The position numbers and the translations under genes were made by a program. A model generated the notes under the pieces. It was not told the DNA's origin and searched no databases. It saw nothing but the letters and a program-made list of their open reading frames with translations. DNA of 64,000 nucleotides from JANQPA01 sp964548175 (GTDB lineage: Bacteria > Bacteroidota > Bacteroidia > Chitinophagales > Saprospiraceae), in the NCBI GenBank assembly GCA_964548175.1, contig CAZJQS010000027.1, positions 4,052 to 68,051 on the forward strand, read 5' to 3'. Below are positions 54,662-63,441 of the stretch, piece by piece. Each line of letters starts with the position of its first letter. The stretch's first letter is position 1.

Positions 54662-55615
54662 ATGGTGATTTTATCAGAAATCCTTCGCGCCGAAGAGCGC
54701 ATCCGTCCTCATATCCTCCAAACACCCGTCATCGAATCACGTGAATTAAGCGAACTTATCGACGGGAAGGTCTATCTCAAATTAGAAAATGAACAATACA
54801 CCGGGTCCTTCAAAGCTCGCGGCAGCCTGAATAAAATACTTTCGTTATCGGAAGAAGAGAAAAAGCGAGGCGTCATCACGGCGTCCACCGGTAATCATGC
54901 CCTGGGTTGTGCCCGGGCGCTCGAAATCGCAAATGCTCGTGGGACCATTTATCTTCCCGAGAATGCTTCTAAAGCTAAAGTTAATGCTTTGTCTTATTAT
55001 GATGTGGAATTGCAATTTCATGGCAAGGACTCCCTGGCTACCGAACTACATGCCAAGGCCATAGCTGAAAAAGAAAATCGCATCTGGATCTCTCCCTACA
55101 ATGACCCTCAGATCATCGGCGGACAGGGCACTATCGGTATTGAACTGACGCGGCAGTTGCCTTACTTCGATTATGCCTTGGTGACGGTAGGCGGCGGCGG
55201 ATTGATATCGGGCATCGGAACCTACCTTAAAGCACATCGCCCCGATACTCAGATCATCGGCTGTCAGCCTGAAAATTCCCCTGAAATGAGCCTGAGTGTG
55301 AAAGCCGGCAAAATCGTTTACCTGGAAGAGTACATCCCCACGCTTTCTGACGGCTCAGCCGGGGGAATAGAAGAAGGGGCCATTACCTTTCCGATCTGCC
55401 AGGAAGTCGTGGATGATTATTTGCTTGCTACAGAAGCAGAAATTGCCGACGGCATTCGCTTTGTAGCGCATAAGCATCATAAGATCATCGAAGGGGCAGC
55501 TGGAGTGACGATTGGCGTATTAAAGAAAAATAAAGACAGGTTTAAGGGCAAGACCATGGTGTTAGTGATGTGCGGCGGCAATATAGATGTACAAAAATTT
55601 AAAGAATTGATTTAA
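54662..55615 (+). CDS. threonine/serine dehydratase or serine racemase-like PLP enzyme
   Basis: 317 residues, fold-type II PLP enzyme. The PLP Lys lies in YTGSFKARGSLNK, with the substrate Asn loop ASTGNHALGCARALE and the glycine phosphate-clamp VTVGGGGLISGIGTYLKA. No C-terminal ACT regulatory domain, so it is like catabolic TdcB or serine racemase rather than biosynthetic IlvA. It probably deaminates threonine or serine to 2-oxo acids, or racemises serine. The start at ATG 54662 is only a few bases after TGCCCAAAAAAGACCC. A 170-bp nested palindrome follows the stop. Confidence 0.88.
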   Translation: MVILSEILRAEERIRPHILQTPVIESRELSELIDGKVYLKLENEQYTGSFKARGSLNKILSLSEEEKKRGVITASTGNHALGCARALEIANARGTIYLPENASKAKVNALSYYDVELQFHGKDSLATELHAKAIAEKENRIWISPYNDPQIIGGQGTIGIELTRQLPYFDYALVTVGGGGLISGIGTYLKAHRPDTQIIGCQPENSPEMSLSVKAGKIVYLEEYIPTLSDGSAGGIEEGAITFPICQEVVDDYLLATEAEIADGIRFVAHKHHKIIEGAAGVTIGVLKKNKDRFKGKTMVLVMCGGNIDVQKFKELI

Positions 55616-55625
55616 TATTTTGAAA

Positions 55626-55795
55626 TATACGTGGCTGTCTGAAAAGCATCCTGCAGGTTTTTGCAGCCTGATAAATTTCTTTTTTAGCGGTATTTTATGG
55701 GAAAAAATTTTATTTTTTCCCATAAAATACCGCTAAAAAAATATGTTATTGGCCGCGAAAAAAAGGCCGTAGGTCTTTTCAGACAGCCACGTATA
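55626..55795. repeat. nested inverted repeats (21-bp outer, 27-bp inner)
   Basis: Outer arms TATACGTGGCTGTCTGAAAA+G (55626-55646) and the exact complement (55775-55795). Between them lies an independent 27-bp perfect inverted repeat, 55681-55707 / 55713-55739 (core AGCGGTATTTTATGGG). A smaller CTGCA..TGCAG pair is near 55651. It lies between convergent genes, so a terminator role is possible, but the outer arms resemble terminal repeats of a small element. Confidence 0.85.
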
Positions 55796-55883
55796 TATTA
55801 ATTGACTTAAGGTTAAGCATCCTTATGCTGACCAAGGGGGGTAACCCCTAGGAAATTTTGTGCCGCCAACGGCGCCCCAATAC

Positions 55884-58523
55884 TTACTCAATATTAAACA
55901 TCTCTCCTAAATTCGAAGCGACTCCGAAGCGCACCCCGAAATCCCGATAAGTGCCGTCCTGAAAACTGGCCACGAACTCCAGGCGGAACACCCTGAGTAT
56001 GTTGTCCAAAGAATACCCCGCTTCAAAATAATGCTGACTCTCCGGGGTGGCCAGGTAGTTGAAAAATACATTTTCCCGCAACCCCATCAGCTGAACTTCC
56101 CATATCCTGGTCAGCAAAAATTTACGGAATTGATAGTGTAAATGCCCGGAAAGGTACTTATCCTGGGTGCTCTGCTCATAATAGGGCAGTAAACGGAAAG
56201 AGGCCACCGGGTCAATATCCGTGAAAACCAGCTGATTGCCTGGAAAGTGCTTGAAATCAGGCAATCCTGCGTAAGCATTATTTAAAAAAATGCCTGCATT
56301 GATCCTGATATCCAGCATTCCGCGAGCGATGAATTCAAATTCCTGGCGATAGGTGAAATCCAACAGGTCGTAGTTGGTAACACTCCGCCCGATACCGGGC
56401 AGCCCCTTGCTGTACTCCAGCTCAAAAGTGGGGGAGCTATCGTCTATAGATAATTTCCGGCCGTTGCGTATGCGGTATTTCTGCCAGGGGCGGACCTCTA
56501 GCTGGGCGCTTATGACGAAAGCCCTTTCCCGCTCAGGAGTGGGAAAGCTTTCAATAACCTCCGGGACGTTACTGCCATACTCCCGGTCGTCTTTAGGAAA
56601 CCAGGACTGAGAGGTGTTAAAGTCAGGAAAATAACGCCGGTTGGCCCATTCTGTCCTTAAGTTAAAGTTGGCAGTGGCTTCCCAGCGCTTGGACCAGCTC
56701 AGGGCGCCGTATTCTTTTTCGAAGAAATGGATGAAGTTGCGCTCATTAAAAAGCGCTGAGTAAGCATTGATCAGCTCCGGAACGGCATATTCTCCGTTAA
56801 ACTGTTCCAGGTAGCGGCCGCCTTCCAGGTTGAAAATATGGCGTTTATTGCTTTCCCCGAGTCTAAGACCGGCATCTCCTTTGAAATTAAAACGTTTCCA
56901 GGCAACACCGTACCGGCCGGTGGCGCCGAGGTTGAAGTTGCCGTTTTTCCAGCTGTGATCGTACTGAAGCCGGCTGGTGAAGTTGAAACCTTCCAGCGGA
57001 TTGAAGCGAACACGGCTGAGCGGACCGTCAAATTCCAGGCGGCTTTTTTTTCCAAGTTTCCATGATTCACTGAATAAAATGCCAAGATTGTCGAACAGCG
57101 ACTCTTTTCGGCCCTGTATCATCTCCAGCGAGTCGGTTTTGCCTTCGGCCTCCAATCGCTCCACCCTGGCTATACTGTCCATGGTTTGGTATCCTCTGAT
57201 CTCGTAGGTGGTCAAGGGTAAGGGGCGGACTTCCGCCCAGAAGGCGGAATCTTTTTTGTAGGCATTGGAGTCGACTTTGTATGTATAGTTGCTGATGATT
57301 TCCGGCTCTTCCTGCTCCTGGCGTTCCTCTTTTTCGTATTCGCGCATGAGCTTTTTCAATTCTTTTCGGGTGACTTCCTCCCCGGCCGCCAGCTTTTCGC
57401 TGATATCCGCCGTTTCTGGTTTTTCTTCCCGTATGGCTTCGATCTCTCTGGCCAGGTCTTTATTGAGTTTTTCATCAATAACCTCAAAATCTTTGGGCAG
57501 GTCAGGATTGAGGGTGATTTCGTAATCCTTTAAGGAAGCCAGATAGTTGTATTCAAAACGGAAGCCGAAAATACTGCCGGTGACGTCAAACTGGGCGGTG
57601 ATCGGCAGCCAGGCCACCTCCTGGATGGGGGTATAGACCTGGTCGATGTCAAAACGGATCCCGAATTTATAGATCGTCAGTTCCAGACTGTGAATAGCCC
57701 AGTAGTCTTCTACGATGTAAAGGTACCCGTCAAACACATCATCCCCTTTTGAACGAGGTTCCACTCTGATCTTATTAACAAAATAGCCTCGATCTTCAAA
57801 GTAGCCTTCCAGCTTAAACCGGTAAAACCCAAATGCTTTGGGTGACAGCGGGGAGACCGAACCCGCGATTTCCGGCTGATAAAAGCTGCCGTTGACATAG
57901 GACATCGGGTCGGAATTGTTGTCTTCGCCCTGGGTATAAACTGAAATCACTTTTTCTCTGAACGTATTCGGCCGTTCATATTCCACGATACTGACGGACT
58001 CGGAGGTAAAGGCTCGGGTAGAGTCAATACCTTCCTTTTCTAGTTGCTTTCGCACAAAAAAGGGCGATTTGACCAACCGGCCTGATCCTTTTACATAAAC
58101 CTGCGCCCGGTAATAATCGACTTGTTGCCGGTGATACTCCGCTTTGGCTATAGCCTTACGCATGATGGTGTAGGCCGGGTCTTCGTCGCCGCTGACTATT
58201 TCCACTTCTTTCAGCCGGAAGGTCTGACTTTGAAGCGCTACATTGAACTCCCGGAACCGGTCGCCGATACTGATCTTCTCTACTTTGCTTTGATAGCCCA
58301 GATACTGAAAAAGTATGGTGTAGTCACCGGGCGCCAGTTTTAGTTTATAGTAACCTTCGGAGTTGGTGACCGCACCATCGCTGGTTTCCTGTACGTAGAT
58401 GGTGGCGTATTCCAGCGGATTGCCCGCTTCATCGCGGATATAGCCCTGGATGCCTTGTGCGTTTAAAAAGACAGTTGGGAAAAACAAAATGGCAAGGAGT
58501 AGAGGTAAAATGTTGTTTGGCAT
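55884..58523 (-). CDS. DUF5686 / carboxypeptidase-like regulatory domain outer membrane protein
   Basis: 879 residues with a signal peptide (MPNNILPLLLAILFFPTVFL, NAQ). Residues about 23-110 are a carboxypeptidase-D regulatory-like domain (GIQGYIRDEAGNPLEYATIY, YTILFQYLGYQSKVEKISIG). DUF5686 follows, with a helical, charged insert (about 370-410, EKPETADISEKLAAGEEVTR) and a beta-barrel-like C-terminal half rich in alternating aromatic strands, ending NLGEMFNIE. It resembles a TonB receptor without a plug or TonB box. Function unknown; an outer-membrane location is inferred. Monocistronic. Confidence 0.87.
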   Translation of the reverse strand: MPNNILPLLLAILFFPTVFLNAQGIQGYIRDEAGNPLEYATIYVQETSDGAVTNSEGYYKLKLAPGDYTILFQYLGYQSKVEKISIGDRFREFNVALQSQTFRLKEVEIVSGDEDPAYTIMRKAIAKAEYHRQQVDYYRAQVYVKGSGRLVKSPFFVRKQLEKEGIDSTRAFTSESVSIVEYERPNTFREKVISVYTQGEDNNSDPMSYVNGSFYQPEIAGSVSPLSPKAFGFYRFKLEGYFEDRGYFVNKIRVEPRSKGDDVFDGYLYIVEDYWAIHSLELTIYKFGIRFDIDQVYTPIQEVAWLPITAQFDVTGSIFGFRFEYNYLASLKDYEITLNPDLPKDFEVIDEKLNKDLAREIEAIREEKPETADISEKLAAGEEVTRKELKKLMREYEKEERQEQEEPEIISNYTYKVDSNAYKKDSAFWAEVRPLPLTTYEIRGYQTMDSIARVERLEAEGKTDSLEMIQGRKESLFDNLGILFSESWKLGKKSRLEFDGPLSRVRFNPLEGFNFTSRLQYDHSWKNGNFNLGATGRYGVAWKRFNFKGDAGLRLGESNKRHIFNLEGGRYLEQFNGEYAVPELINAYSALFNERNFIHFFEKEYGALSWSKRWEATANFNLRTEWANRRYFPDFNTSQSWFPKDDREYGSNVPEVIESFPTPERERAFVISAQLEVRPWQKYRIRNGRKLSIDDSSPTFELEYSKGLPGIGRSVTNYDLLDFTYRQEFEFIARGMLDIRINAGIFLNNAYAGLPDFKHFPGNQLVFTDIDPVASFRLLPYYEQSTQDKYLSGHLHYQFRKFLLTRIWEVQLMGLRENVFFNYLATPESQHYFEAGYSLDNILRVFRLEFVASFQDGTYRDFGVRFGVASNLGEMFNIE

Positions 58524-58764
58524 AAAGAACAGGTTTTGTTATGGCTATTGCAGACAGCGTCATAAATATTTAGTGCGTTCAACCAGATTTAGTTCCGGCC
58601 GAAAGGTCTAAAATTTTGTTAATTGTTCTTTGCTTTTTTCGAAAAAGAGATGCAGGTTATCTACAAACATATGGATTATCATCTCCGATTATTTGGGATT
58701 TAAAGGCCCAAAAATTCATGATTTTAATGTATTTTTAAATAGAATTTCAGAATCTATTCAGTTC

Positions 58765-59388
58765 ATGCAATACCATAAATTTACTCAGGGAGACACTACC
58801 ATTGAATTCCATAACAACTGGCTGGGCGAGGAAACTGTGATCGTCAACGGCCAAATCGTTTCGAAAAAATATTCCGTCTGGGGCACCAATCATTATTTCA
58901 ATGTCATGGAAGATGGCCGCCATGCCAGGTATATTCTGACAACCGGCATCGACCAGGGTATGCAGGTGGTGATCGACCTCAGCCGAAACGGAGCATTGAT
59001 CTTCGAAAAAGTACCCGTAAAATATGGTTCCAGACCTGCCAGCCCTCATCTCAAGGCAAAAAAGGACGGTCTAAACAAGCTGAAATCCTATGATCTGGAG
59101 GAAGCGCTGGAGTTTTTCGAGGAAGCCTTAAAGTTCCATCCGAAAGACCCGGAAGTTTACTTTCATATGGCTTGTGCTTATTCTGTTCTGGAAAGGACAA
59201 AGGAAGGTTTTGAAGCCTTAAAAAATGCCGTGGCTTACAGCCTGCAGGACCAGGAGGAGATACTCAACCACGATATGCTGGCTTTTTTACGCATGCACGA
59301 AGCATTCGAAGGATTCCTGAACAGCGGCTTTCAGGAATATGATGACAGCCTGATGCCGATGAAAAAAGATGGAGATGAATTTGTGTAA
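58765..59388 (+). CDS. TPR-containing cytosolic protein
   Basis: About 207 residues from the ATG at 58765 (MQYHKFTQGDTTIEFHNNWL); the frame is open to 58630 but those codons are AT-rich and unlikely. The N-terminal half is a small beta-rich region (ETVIVNGQIVSKKYSVWGTN, HARYILTTGIDQGMQVVIDL). The C-terminal half is two TPR-like helical repeats: LNKLKSYDLEEALEFFEEAL, then KFHPKDPEVYFHMACAYSVL. A companion role in protein interaction is likely; no partner is evident. Confidence 0.72.
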   Translation: MQYHKFTQGDTTIEFHNNWLGEETVIVNGQIVSKKYSVWGTNHYFNVMEDGRHARYILTTGIDQGMQVVIDLSRNGALIFEKVPVKYGSRPASPHLKAKKDGLNKLKSYDLEEALEFFEEALKFHPKDPEVYFHMACAYSVLERTKEGFEALKNAVAYSLQDQEEILNHDMLAFLRMHEAFEGFLNSGFQEYDDSLMPMKKDGDEFV

Positions 59389-59426
59389 GAACAATAACCC
59401 AATAACTAATTAACTCAACAACCAAA

Positions 59427-60191
59427 ATGAAAAACCTGATCTTACTATTCACCTTCACCGGATTTCTTTTTTCCGCTACCCAGGACACGAAAGACGCTCT
59501 GGAAATGGTCAAAACCCAGGATGTCAGCAATATCTTCACCTGCAACACCTTTAAATATGCAGGGGATGACGGCTTTCAATCCATTGACCGCATGCCTGCG
59601 CTGGGATTCCTGGGCAGTAGTTATCACCGGATTCGCATTCATTTTTTATCGGTAGTAAAAAATGCTGACGATCCGCTGGAATACTTCGTTCACGGTAAGT
59701 CAAAATACAAGGGGAATGTCTGCGACTTTCAGGGCACCCTTCGTCTTACTGCTGCAGAAGAAACTAAAGAGCTCGAATTTCCCGATCAGCGAGTCGGATG
59801 GATGAAAGGAACGTACACCTTTTACGAAGATCAAAAACAAAGCGGAACCGGCACCTTCTCCGGGAATTTTACCTCCTACTGGTGGATGAATCCCGACGGA
59901 CAGCTGGAGTACAATGGCTTACTGGCCGGCATGGATGATGGTTTTTCCAATAACGAATTTGAAGGCGTCTGGACCAGCCATCGCAGCGGAAAATCTTCTA
60001 CCTGCAATTGGGGCGATTACCGCATTCCCGGTAGTGATCCTTTGGATCAAGGCGCCGGTGAGTTTGTGCCCGCTGAGCAATACCTGGACAACGGTTGGCG
60101 ATCTTATTTGAAAATGGTCATGGGCGGCTCGGAAGCTGAATGGAAGAAGGCCGTAGCGGAAGAGAAGGCGACCTGGTGGAAAAATGAATGA
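59427..60191 (+). CDS. secreted protein of unknown function
   Basis: 254 residues with a signal peptide (MKNLILLFTFTGFLFSATQD; cleavage probably after SA). Repeated motifs suggest a beta-sandwich: FFLSVVKNADDPLEYFVHGK-like strands, VCDFQGTLRLTAAEETKELE, GTYTFYEDQKQSGTGTFSGN and FEGVWTSHRSGKSSTCNWGD. Two Cys (about 85 and 195) could form a disulfide. The GTYxF/GxFxG/FxGxWTS pattern is seen in Bacteroidota secreted proteins of unknown role. Followed by an insertion sequence 115 bp downstream. Confidence 0.7.
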   Translation: MKNLILLFTFTGFLFSATQDTKDALEMVKTQDVSNIFTCNTFKYAGDDGFQSIDRMPALGFLGSSYHRIRIHFLSVVKNADDPLEYFVHGKSKYKGNVCDFQGTLRLTAAEETKELEFPDQRVGWMKGTYTFYEDQKQSGTGTFSGNFTSYWWMNPDGQLEYNGLLAGMDDGFSNNEFEGVWTSHRSGKSSTCNWGDYRIPGSDPLDQGAGEFVPAEQYLDNGWRSYLKMVMGGSEAEWKKAVAEEKATWWKNE

Positions 60192-60306
60192 GCAATACTT
60201 TAATATGTTGTCAAAGAAGGTTTATCGTCTGCCGGAGCAGATTTTGCAAGGAGGCATGCCGTCGATTGATCTTGGGAATTTACCTGTCAGCCGTATATAA
60301 TATTAA

Positions 60307-61292
60307 TATGCGAATCAAGGGTTAAAAGTAGCCCTTGAAGGTTATTGAAATAAAAAAGATGTAGCGCAGAGTTCTATATTTGAAATATGAATTATATCAA
60401 ACTAATAGTACTCTACAGCTACATCTATGAGTGCTATAATACGGAACTCTGTTGGCATTGCCAAAGGTTTAGCAATAACTCTACACCTGATTTTACGGAT
60501 GTGGAGTTATTGACGATCTATATTTTCTGCGTATCCGAAGAGGAAAAATTTAAGGTCAAATCCATCTATACGCATGCTCGCAAGTATCTGCATAGTTGGT
60601 TTCCTAAATTGCCCTCTTATCAGGCTTTCTGCAATCGGCTCAATCGTTTGGCAGCAGTGTTTCCAGTTTTTGTCAGTTGCTTATTACGCGACGTCGATCA
60701 ACATGGAATAGATGTTCAGATCAGTCTTTTAGACTCCATGCCAATTATCACTTGTAGTGGTAAAAGAGCTGGCAAGGTGGCTGCTCAGATAACCGATAAA
60801 GGCTATTGCTCGACGAAAAGACTGCACTATTATGGAGCAAAATTACATAGCATTGCTTTCCATCGTGCAGGAACACTGCCTTTGCCAGAGTTTTTTAGTT
60901 TGACTAATGCCTCTGAGCATGATCTAAATGCTGTACGTGAGCTATTACCTCATTTGAAAAATCGAGCTTTGATTGGAGATAAAGCTTATTCCAATGAAGA
61001 GCTCAATGAGGCACTGCAAAAAGATGCAGGAACTACTATTTATACGCCAGTAAAACTGGTCAAAGGCGAAACCGAGACTATTCGACAGTTTAAGTATGCT
61101 GCCGATAAGCTATTTTCAACAGCCGTATCTCGTATCCGCCAGCCAATTGAATCTTTATTCAATTGGATTATTGAAAAAACTGATATTCAAAGAGCATCCA
61201 AAGTCAGGTCTCGACAAGGACTCATTGTCCATGTCTTTGGCAAAATCGCTGCCGCGATTTCTAAATGGGTGTTTTAACCCTTGATTCGCATA
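60307..61292 (+). mobile_element. IS982-family insertion sequence
   Basis: 986 bp with 21-bp perfect terminal inverted repeats: TATGCGAATCAAGGGTTAAA+A (60307-60327) and its complement (61272-61292). It contains one intact transposase gene. Target-site duplication is not clear in the flanks (..ATTAA on the left, AGTTA.. on the right). It sits 4 bp before the ATG of the DUF1801 gene. Confidence 0.92.
60387..61277 (+). CDS. IS982 family transposase
   Basis: 296 residues, intact. DDE-type: first Asp in ISLLDSMPIITCSGK, second in NRALIGDKAYSNEELNEAL, Glu in RIRQPIESLFNWIIEK. The LHYYGAKLHSIAFHRAGTLP segment is typical of IS982-family enzymes. A TATATTTG box (60375-60382) lies 4 bp before the ATG. 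No frameshift or stop, so it is potentially active. Confidence 0.94.
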   Translation: MNYIKLIVLYSYIYECYNTELCWHCQRFSNNSTPDFTDVELLTIYIFCVSEEEKFKVKSIYTHARKYLHSWFPKLPSYQAFCNRLNRLAAVFPVFVSCLLRDVDQHGIDVQISLLDSMPIITCSGKRAGKVAAQITDKGYCSTKRLHYYGAKLHSIAFHRAGTLPLPEFFSLTNASEHDLNAVRELLPHLKNRALIGDKAYSNEELNEALQKDAGTTIYTPVKLVKGETETIRQFKYAADKLFSTAVSRIRQPIESLFNWIIEKTDIQRASKVRSRQGLIVHVFGKIAAAISKWVF

Positions 61293-61296
61293 AGTT

Positions 61297-61752
61297 ATGA
61301 AAATCAACGCCTCCTCTCCTGAAGAATACATCCGGCAATTGCCGGAAGATAGAAAAGCAGCTATGGAAAAGCTCCGCTCGATCATCGCGGATAATCTGCT
61401 GGAAGATTTCACAGAAACCATCAACTACGGCATGATCGGATATGTAGTGCCTCATTCTGTATATCCCGCCGGTTATCACAGCGATCCCAAGCAGCCCCTG
61501 CCGTTTATCAATATTGCTGCTCAGAAAAATCACATTGCCCTTTATCATATGGGACTGTACACTGATGAAGAGCTGTTGGATTGGTTCAAAAAAGAGTATC
61601 CCAAACACAGCAGCAGAAAACTGGACATGGGGAAGAGCTGTATTCGGTTTAAAAATCCGGACCAGATTCCTTATGAATTGATTGGAGAGCTGGCCGGTAA
61701 AATGTCGGCAGCAGAGTGGATTGAGTTGTATGAGGATAAAGTAAAAAGGTGA
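61297..61752 (+). CDS. DUF1801 family protein
   Basis: 151 residues. ASSPEEYIRQLPEDRKAAME and ETINYGMIGYVVPHSVYPAG are the family's start; HIALYHMGLYTDEELLDWFK and GKSCIRFKNPDQIPYELIGE are characteristic of the DUF1801/YdhG group. Its fold resembles a frataxin-related or intracellular iron-chaperone family, but function is not established. The start codon follows the IS982 right end by 4 bp, so its native promoter and leader are probably displaced and it may depend on outward reading from the IS. Confidence 0.85.
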   Translation: MKINASSPEEYIRQLPEDRKAAMEKLRSIIADNLLEDFTETINYGMIGYVVPHSVYPAGYHSDPKQPLPFINIAAQKNHIALYHMGLYTDEELLDWFKKEYPKHSSRKLDMGKSCIRFKNPDQIPYELIGELAGKMSAAEWIELYEDKVKR

Positions 61753-61758
61753 GTACAC

Positions 61759-61890
61759 TCAGTAACTTACAAAGGGCATTTCCCCAATAAATTGTTCTCC
61801 TTCTACCTGTTTCAATATAAAATCCGCCCGGCTGATGGTCGCGTGCCAGAACTTACGCCAACCCAACCTATGCGATAATTGCCGCTGCGT
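61759..61890 (-). pseudogene. gene fragment, unidentified
   Basis: A minus-strand frame without a start reads LSHRLGWRKFWHATISRADF, then ILKQVEGEQFIGEMPFVSY and TGA at 61759. It has protein-like composition, is convergent with the DUF1801 gene and is bounded upstream by a stop. Probably a C-terminal relic; family not recognised. The rest of the roughly 370-bp spacer to the hxlR remnant shows no other gene. Confidence 0.3.
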
Positions 61891-62123
61891 TCACAGTCAG
61901 TTAAGCGGGGGGCGCGAACGGTGTTTTACTTTGATGGGACCTCTGACGCGTTATTGGCGTTAATGCTGTAACCGATACTCTTTTATTTTACTGGTTAAAA
62001 TTATTTACTTTTGAAAAGCTTTGATAGGTATTCAAGACTAACCATTTTGTCAGTAGGTCGAAAAAGGTTGTCCATGTAACTGCACGTTGTCCTATTCGTA
62101 CAACTTTGGAGTTATTAGCTAAG

Positions 62124-62500
62124 CAAAACCTATATTTGAAAATAATTTGCGTGAGCATTTAGGAGGAAAATGGAAATTATTGATTCTCTATCAGTTAAAG
62201 GATCAGAGATGTCGCCCTTCAGAATTGAGAAAATTAATTCCTGATATTAGTGAAAAAATGCTGATGCAGGGATAGACATTACTAGTTGAGGAGCAATTCA
62301 GTAAGTGAACAAATTTACCTCTAAAACATACACCGCCGCCGGCAGTGTATGTTTTAGAGTATAACCTTGGGGTTGTATAAAAAGTAATCCAAACGAAAAT
62401 TCCACCCAAAATGGAATATGCACTAACAGAAATAGGCGCCAAAGTTTTGCCGTTGATCGAAGCGATTCGAAACTTGGACTGGGCTATGAGAAGCAAATAA
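62124..62500 (+). pseudogene. hxlR-type transcriptional regulator, interrupted
   Basis: The first piece reads REHLGGKWKLLILYQLKDQR, then PSELRKLIPDISEKMLMQ: the winged-helix HxlR motif (GGKW..LIL..L, ..F/SELR..IP.IS.KML). After a stop and about 90 bp of palindromic element, the frame resumes with VIQTKIPPKMEYALTEIGAK and VLPLIEAIRNLDWAMRSK-stop, the normal HxlR wing and C-terminus. The missing piece is about ten residues (the usual QL/EL..LEEDGLV). No start codon remains either. It lies just upstream of an alpha/beta hydrolase gene, a usual kind of HxlR target, but is on the same strand. Confidence 0.8.
62301..62386. repeat. palindromic element, copy C of three, inside hxlR
   Basis: Starts GTAAGTGAACAAATTTACCT like copy B. 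Hairpin 1 has arms CTAAAACATACAC (62321-62333) / GTGTATGTTTTAG (62345-62357) around CGCCGCCGGCA. It then runs AGTATAACCTT directly into GGGGTTGTATAAAAAGTA (62369-62386), the dispersed motif that copy A also carries at this point. The 3' half of the family (second arm of hairpin 2 and the AAATTGCTTGCTT end) is missing. Confidence 0.78.
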
Positions 62501-62509
62501 CTACTGGAA

Positions 62510-63364
62510 ATGAATGAAACTATGCTAAAACGAAAGGTGTATGACGTTAACGGCCACATTTTGTCTACCCTCACCAGTGGCGCCGAGGGGCAGCCGGTGG
62601 CCGTTTTTCTACACGGTATCCCGGCTTCTGCTGAGCTTTGGGGTGATCTCCTTGCGGAGGTCGGTAATCAAGGCTATTTTTGTGTTGCCCCTGATTGCCC
62701 GGGGTACGGTTATTCCACTATTTTGACGAAAAAGGAATACTCTGTCAAAGGCGCTGCCCGGCTTTTGATCCGGTGGATCAAAAAAGAAGGGTGGTCTAAT
62801 GTCTGGCTGATCGGGCATGATATCGGCGGGGGAATCGCTCAACTGATGGTTACAGAAGAAGAACAGCTTTTTTCTAAACTAACTCTTGCCAATACGGTTA
62901 CGGCGGCCAACTGGCCGGTGGCTCCGGTCCGGCTGATGAAATTATTCGCTCACTTGCACCTCTATCCTTTCCTGGCCCGGCTGGGGCTGGTTCGCCTGCT
63001 GGGCAGTCCGGGATTGAAGAAAGGCTTTTTCGATGCAAAAAAGCTGACTAAAGAGGTCCGGAACACCGTTTTTTTCGACAATAAGATCAAAACTAGAGAA
63101 GGCCGACAGAAATTTGCTGTGATGCTCCGGCAACTATCGCCCAGAGACACTAAGAAGAACATGAAGCTGCTTTCCAGCGTCAAAATACCGGTCCATCTGA
63201 TCTGGGGGGTGGACGACCCTTTCCTGCCCTGGAGTAAGAGCGGGCAAATACTGGAGAAGGCCTTCAAACGGGTAAAGGTCACTCGCCTTAAAAAAGCCGG
63301 CCATTTTTTGATGCTGGATGCTCCGGAACGATTTTTAGCCGCACTTTTGAGTAAAACTAAGTAG
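62510..63364 (+). CDS. alpha/beta hydrolase (epoxide hydrolase / haloalkane dehalogenase-like)
   Basis: 284 residues (a start at Met5, 62522, is possible). The oxyanion motif is VFLHGIPASAELWGDLLAE. The nucleophile elbow is GHDIGGGIAQL, with Asp rather than Ser as nucleophile, as in epoxide hydrolases and haloalkane dehalogenases. The acid is in LIWGVDDPFLPWSK and the catalytic His in AGHFLMLDAPERF. No signal peptide, so cytosolic. A covalent ester mechanism on epoxide, halide or fluoroacetate-type substrates is likely. It follows a broken hxlR regulator, so any redox or quinone-type control has been lost. Confidence 0.87.
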   Translation: MNETMLKRKVYDVNGHILSTLTSGAEGQPVAVFLHGIPASAELWGDLLAEVGNQGYFCVAPDCPGYGYSTILTKKEYSVKGAARLLIRWIKKEGWSNVWLIGHDIGGGIAQLMVTEEEQLFSKLTLANTVTAANWPVAPVRLMKLFAHLHLYPFLARLGLVRLLGSPGLKKGFFDAKKLTKEVRNTVFFDNKIKTREGRQKFAVMLRQLSPRDTKKNMKLLSSVKIPVHLIWGVDDPFLPWSKSGQILEKAFKRVKVTRLKKAGHFLMLDAPERFLAALLSKTK

Positions 63365-63441
63365 GGAAATTAGTATTTTGATAAAGGCTGGAGGAGGAAC
63401 CTATTTTGCTCTTTTGTGCAGCTGATGGCATTTTTTTAAAA

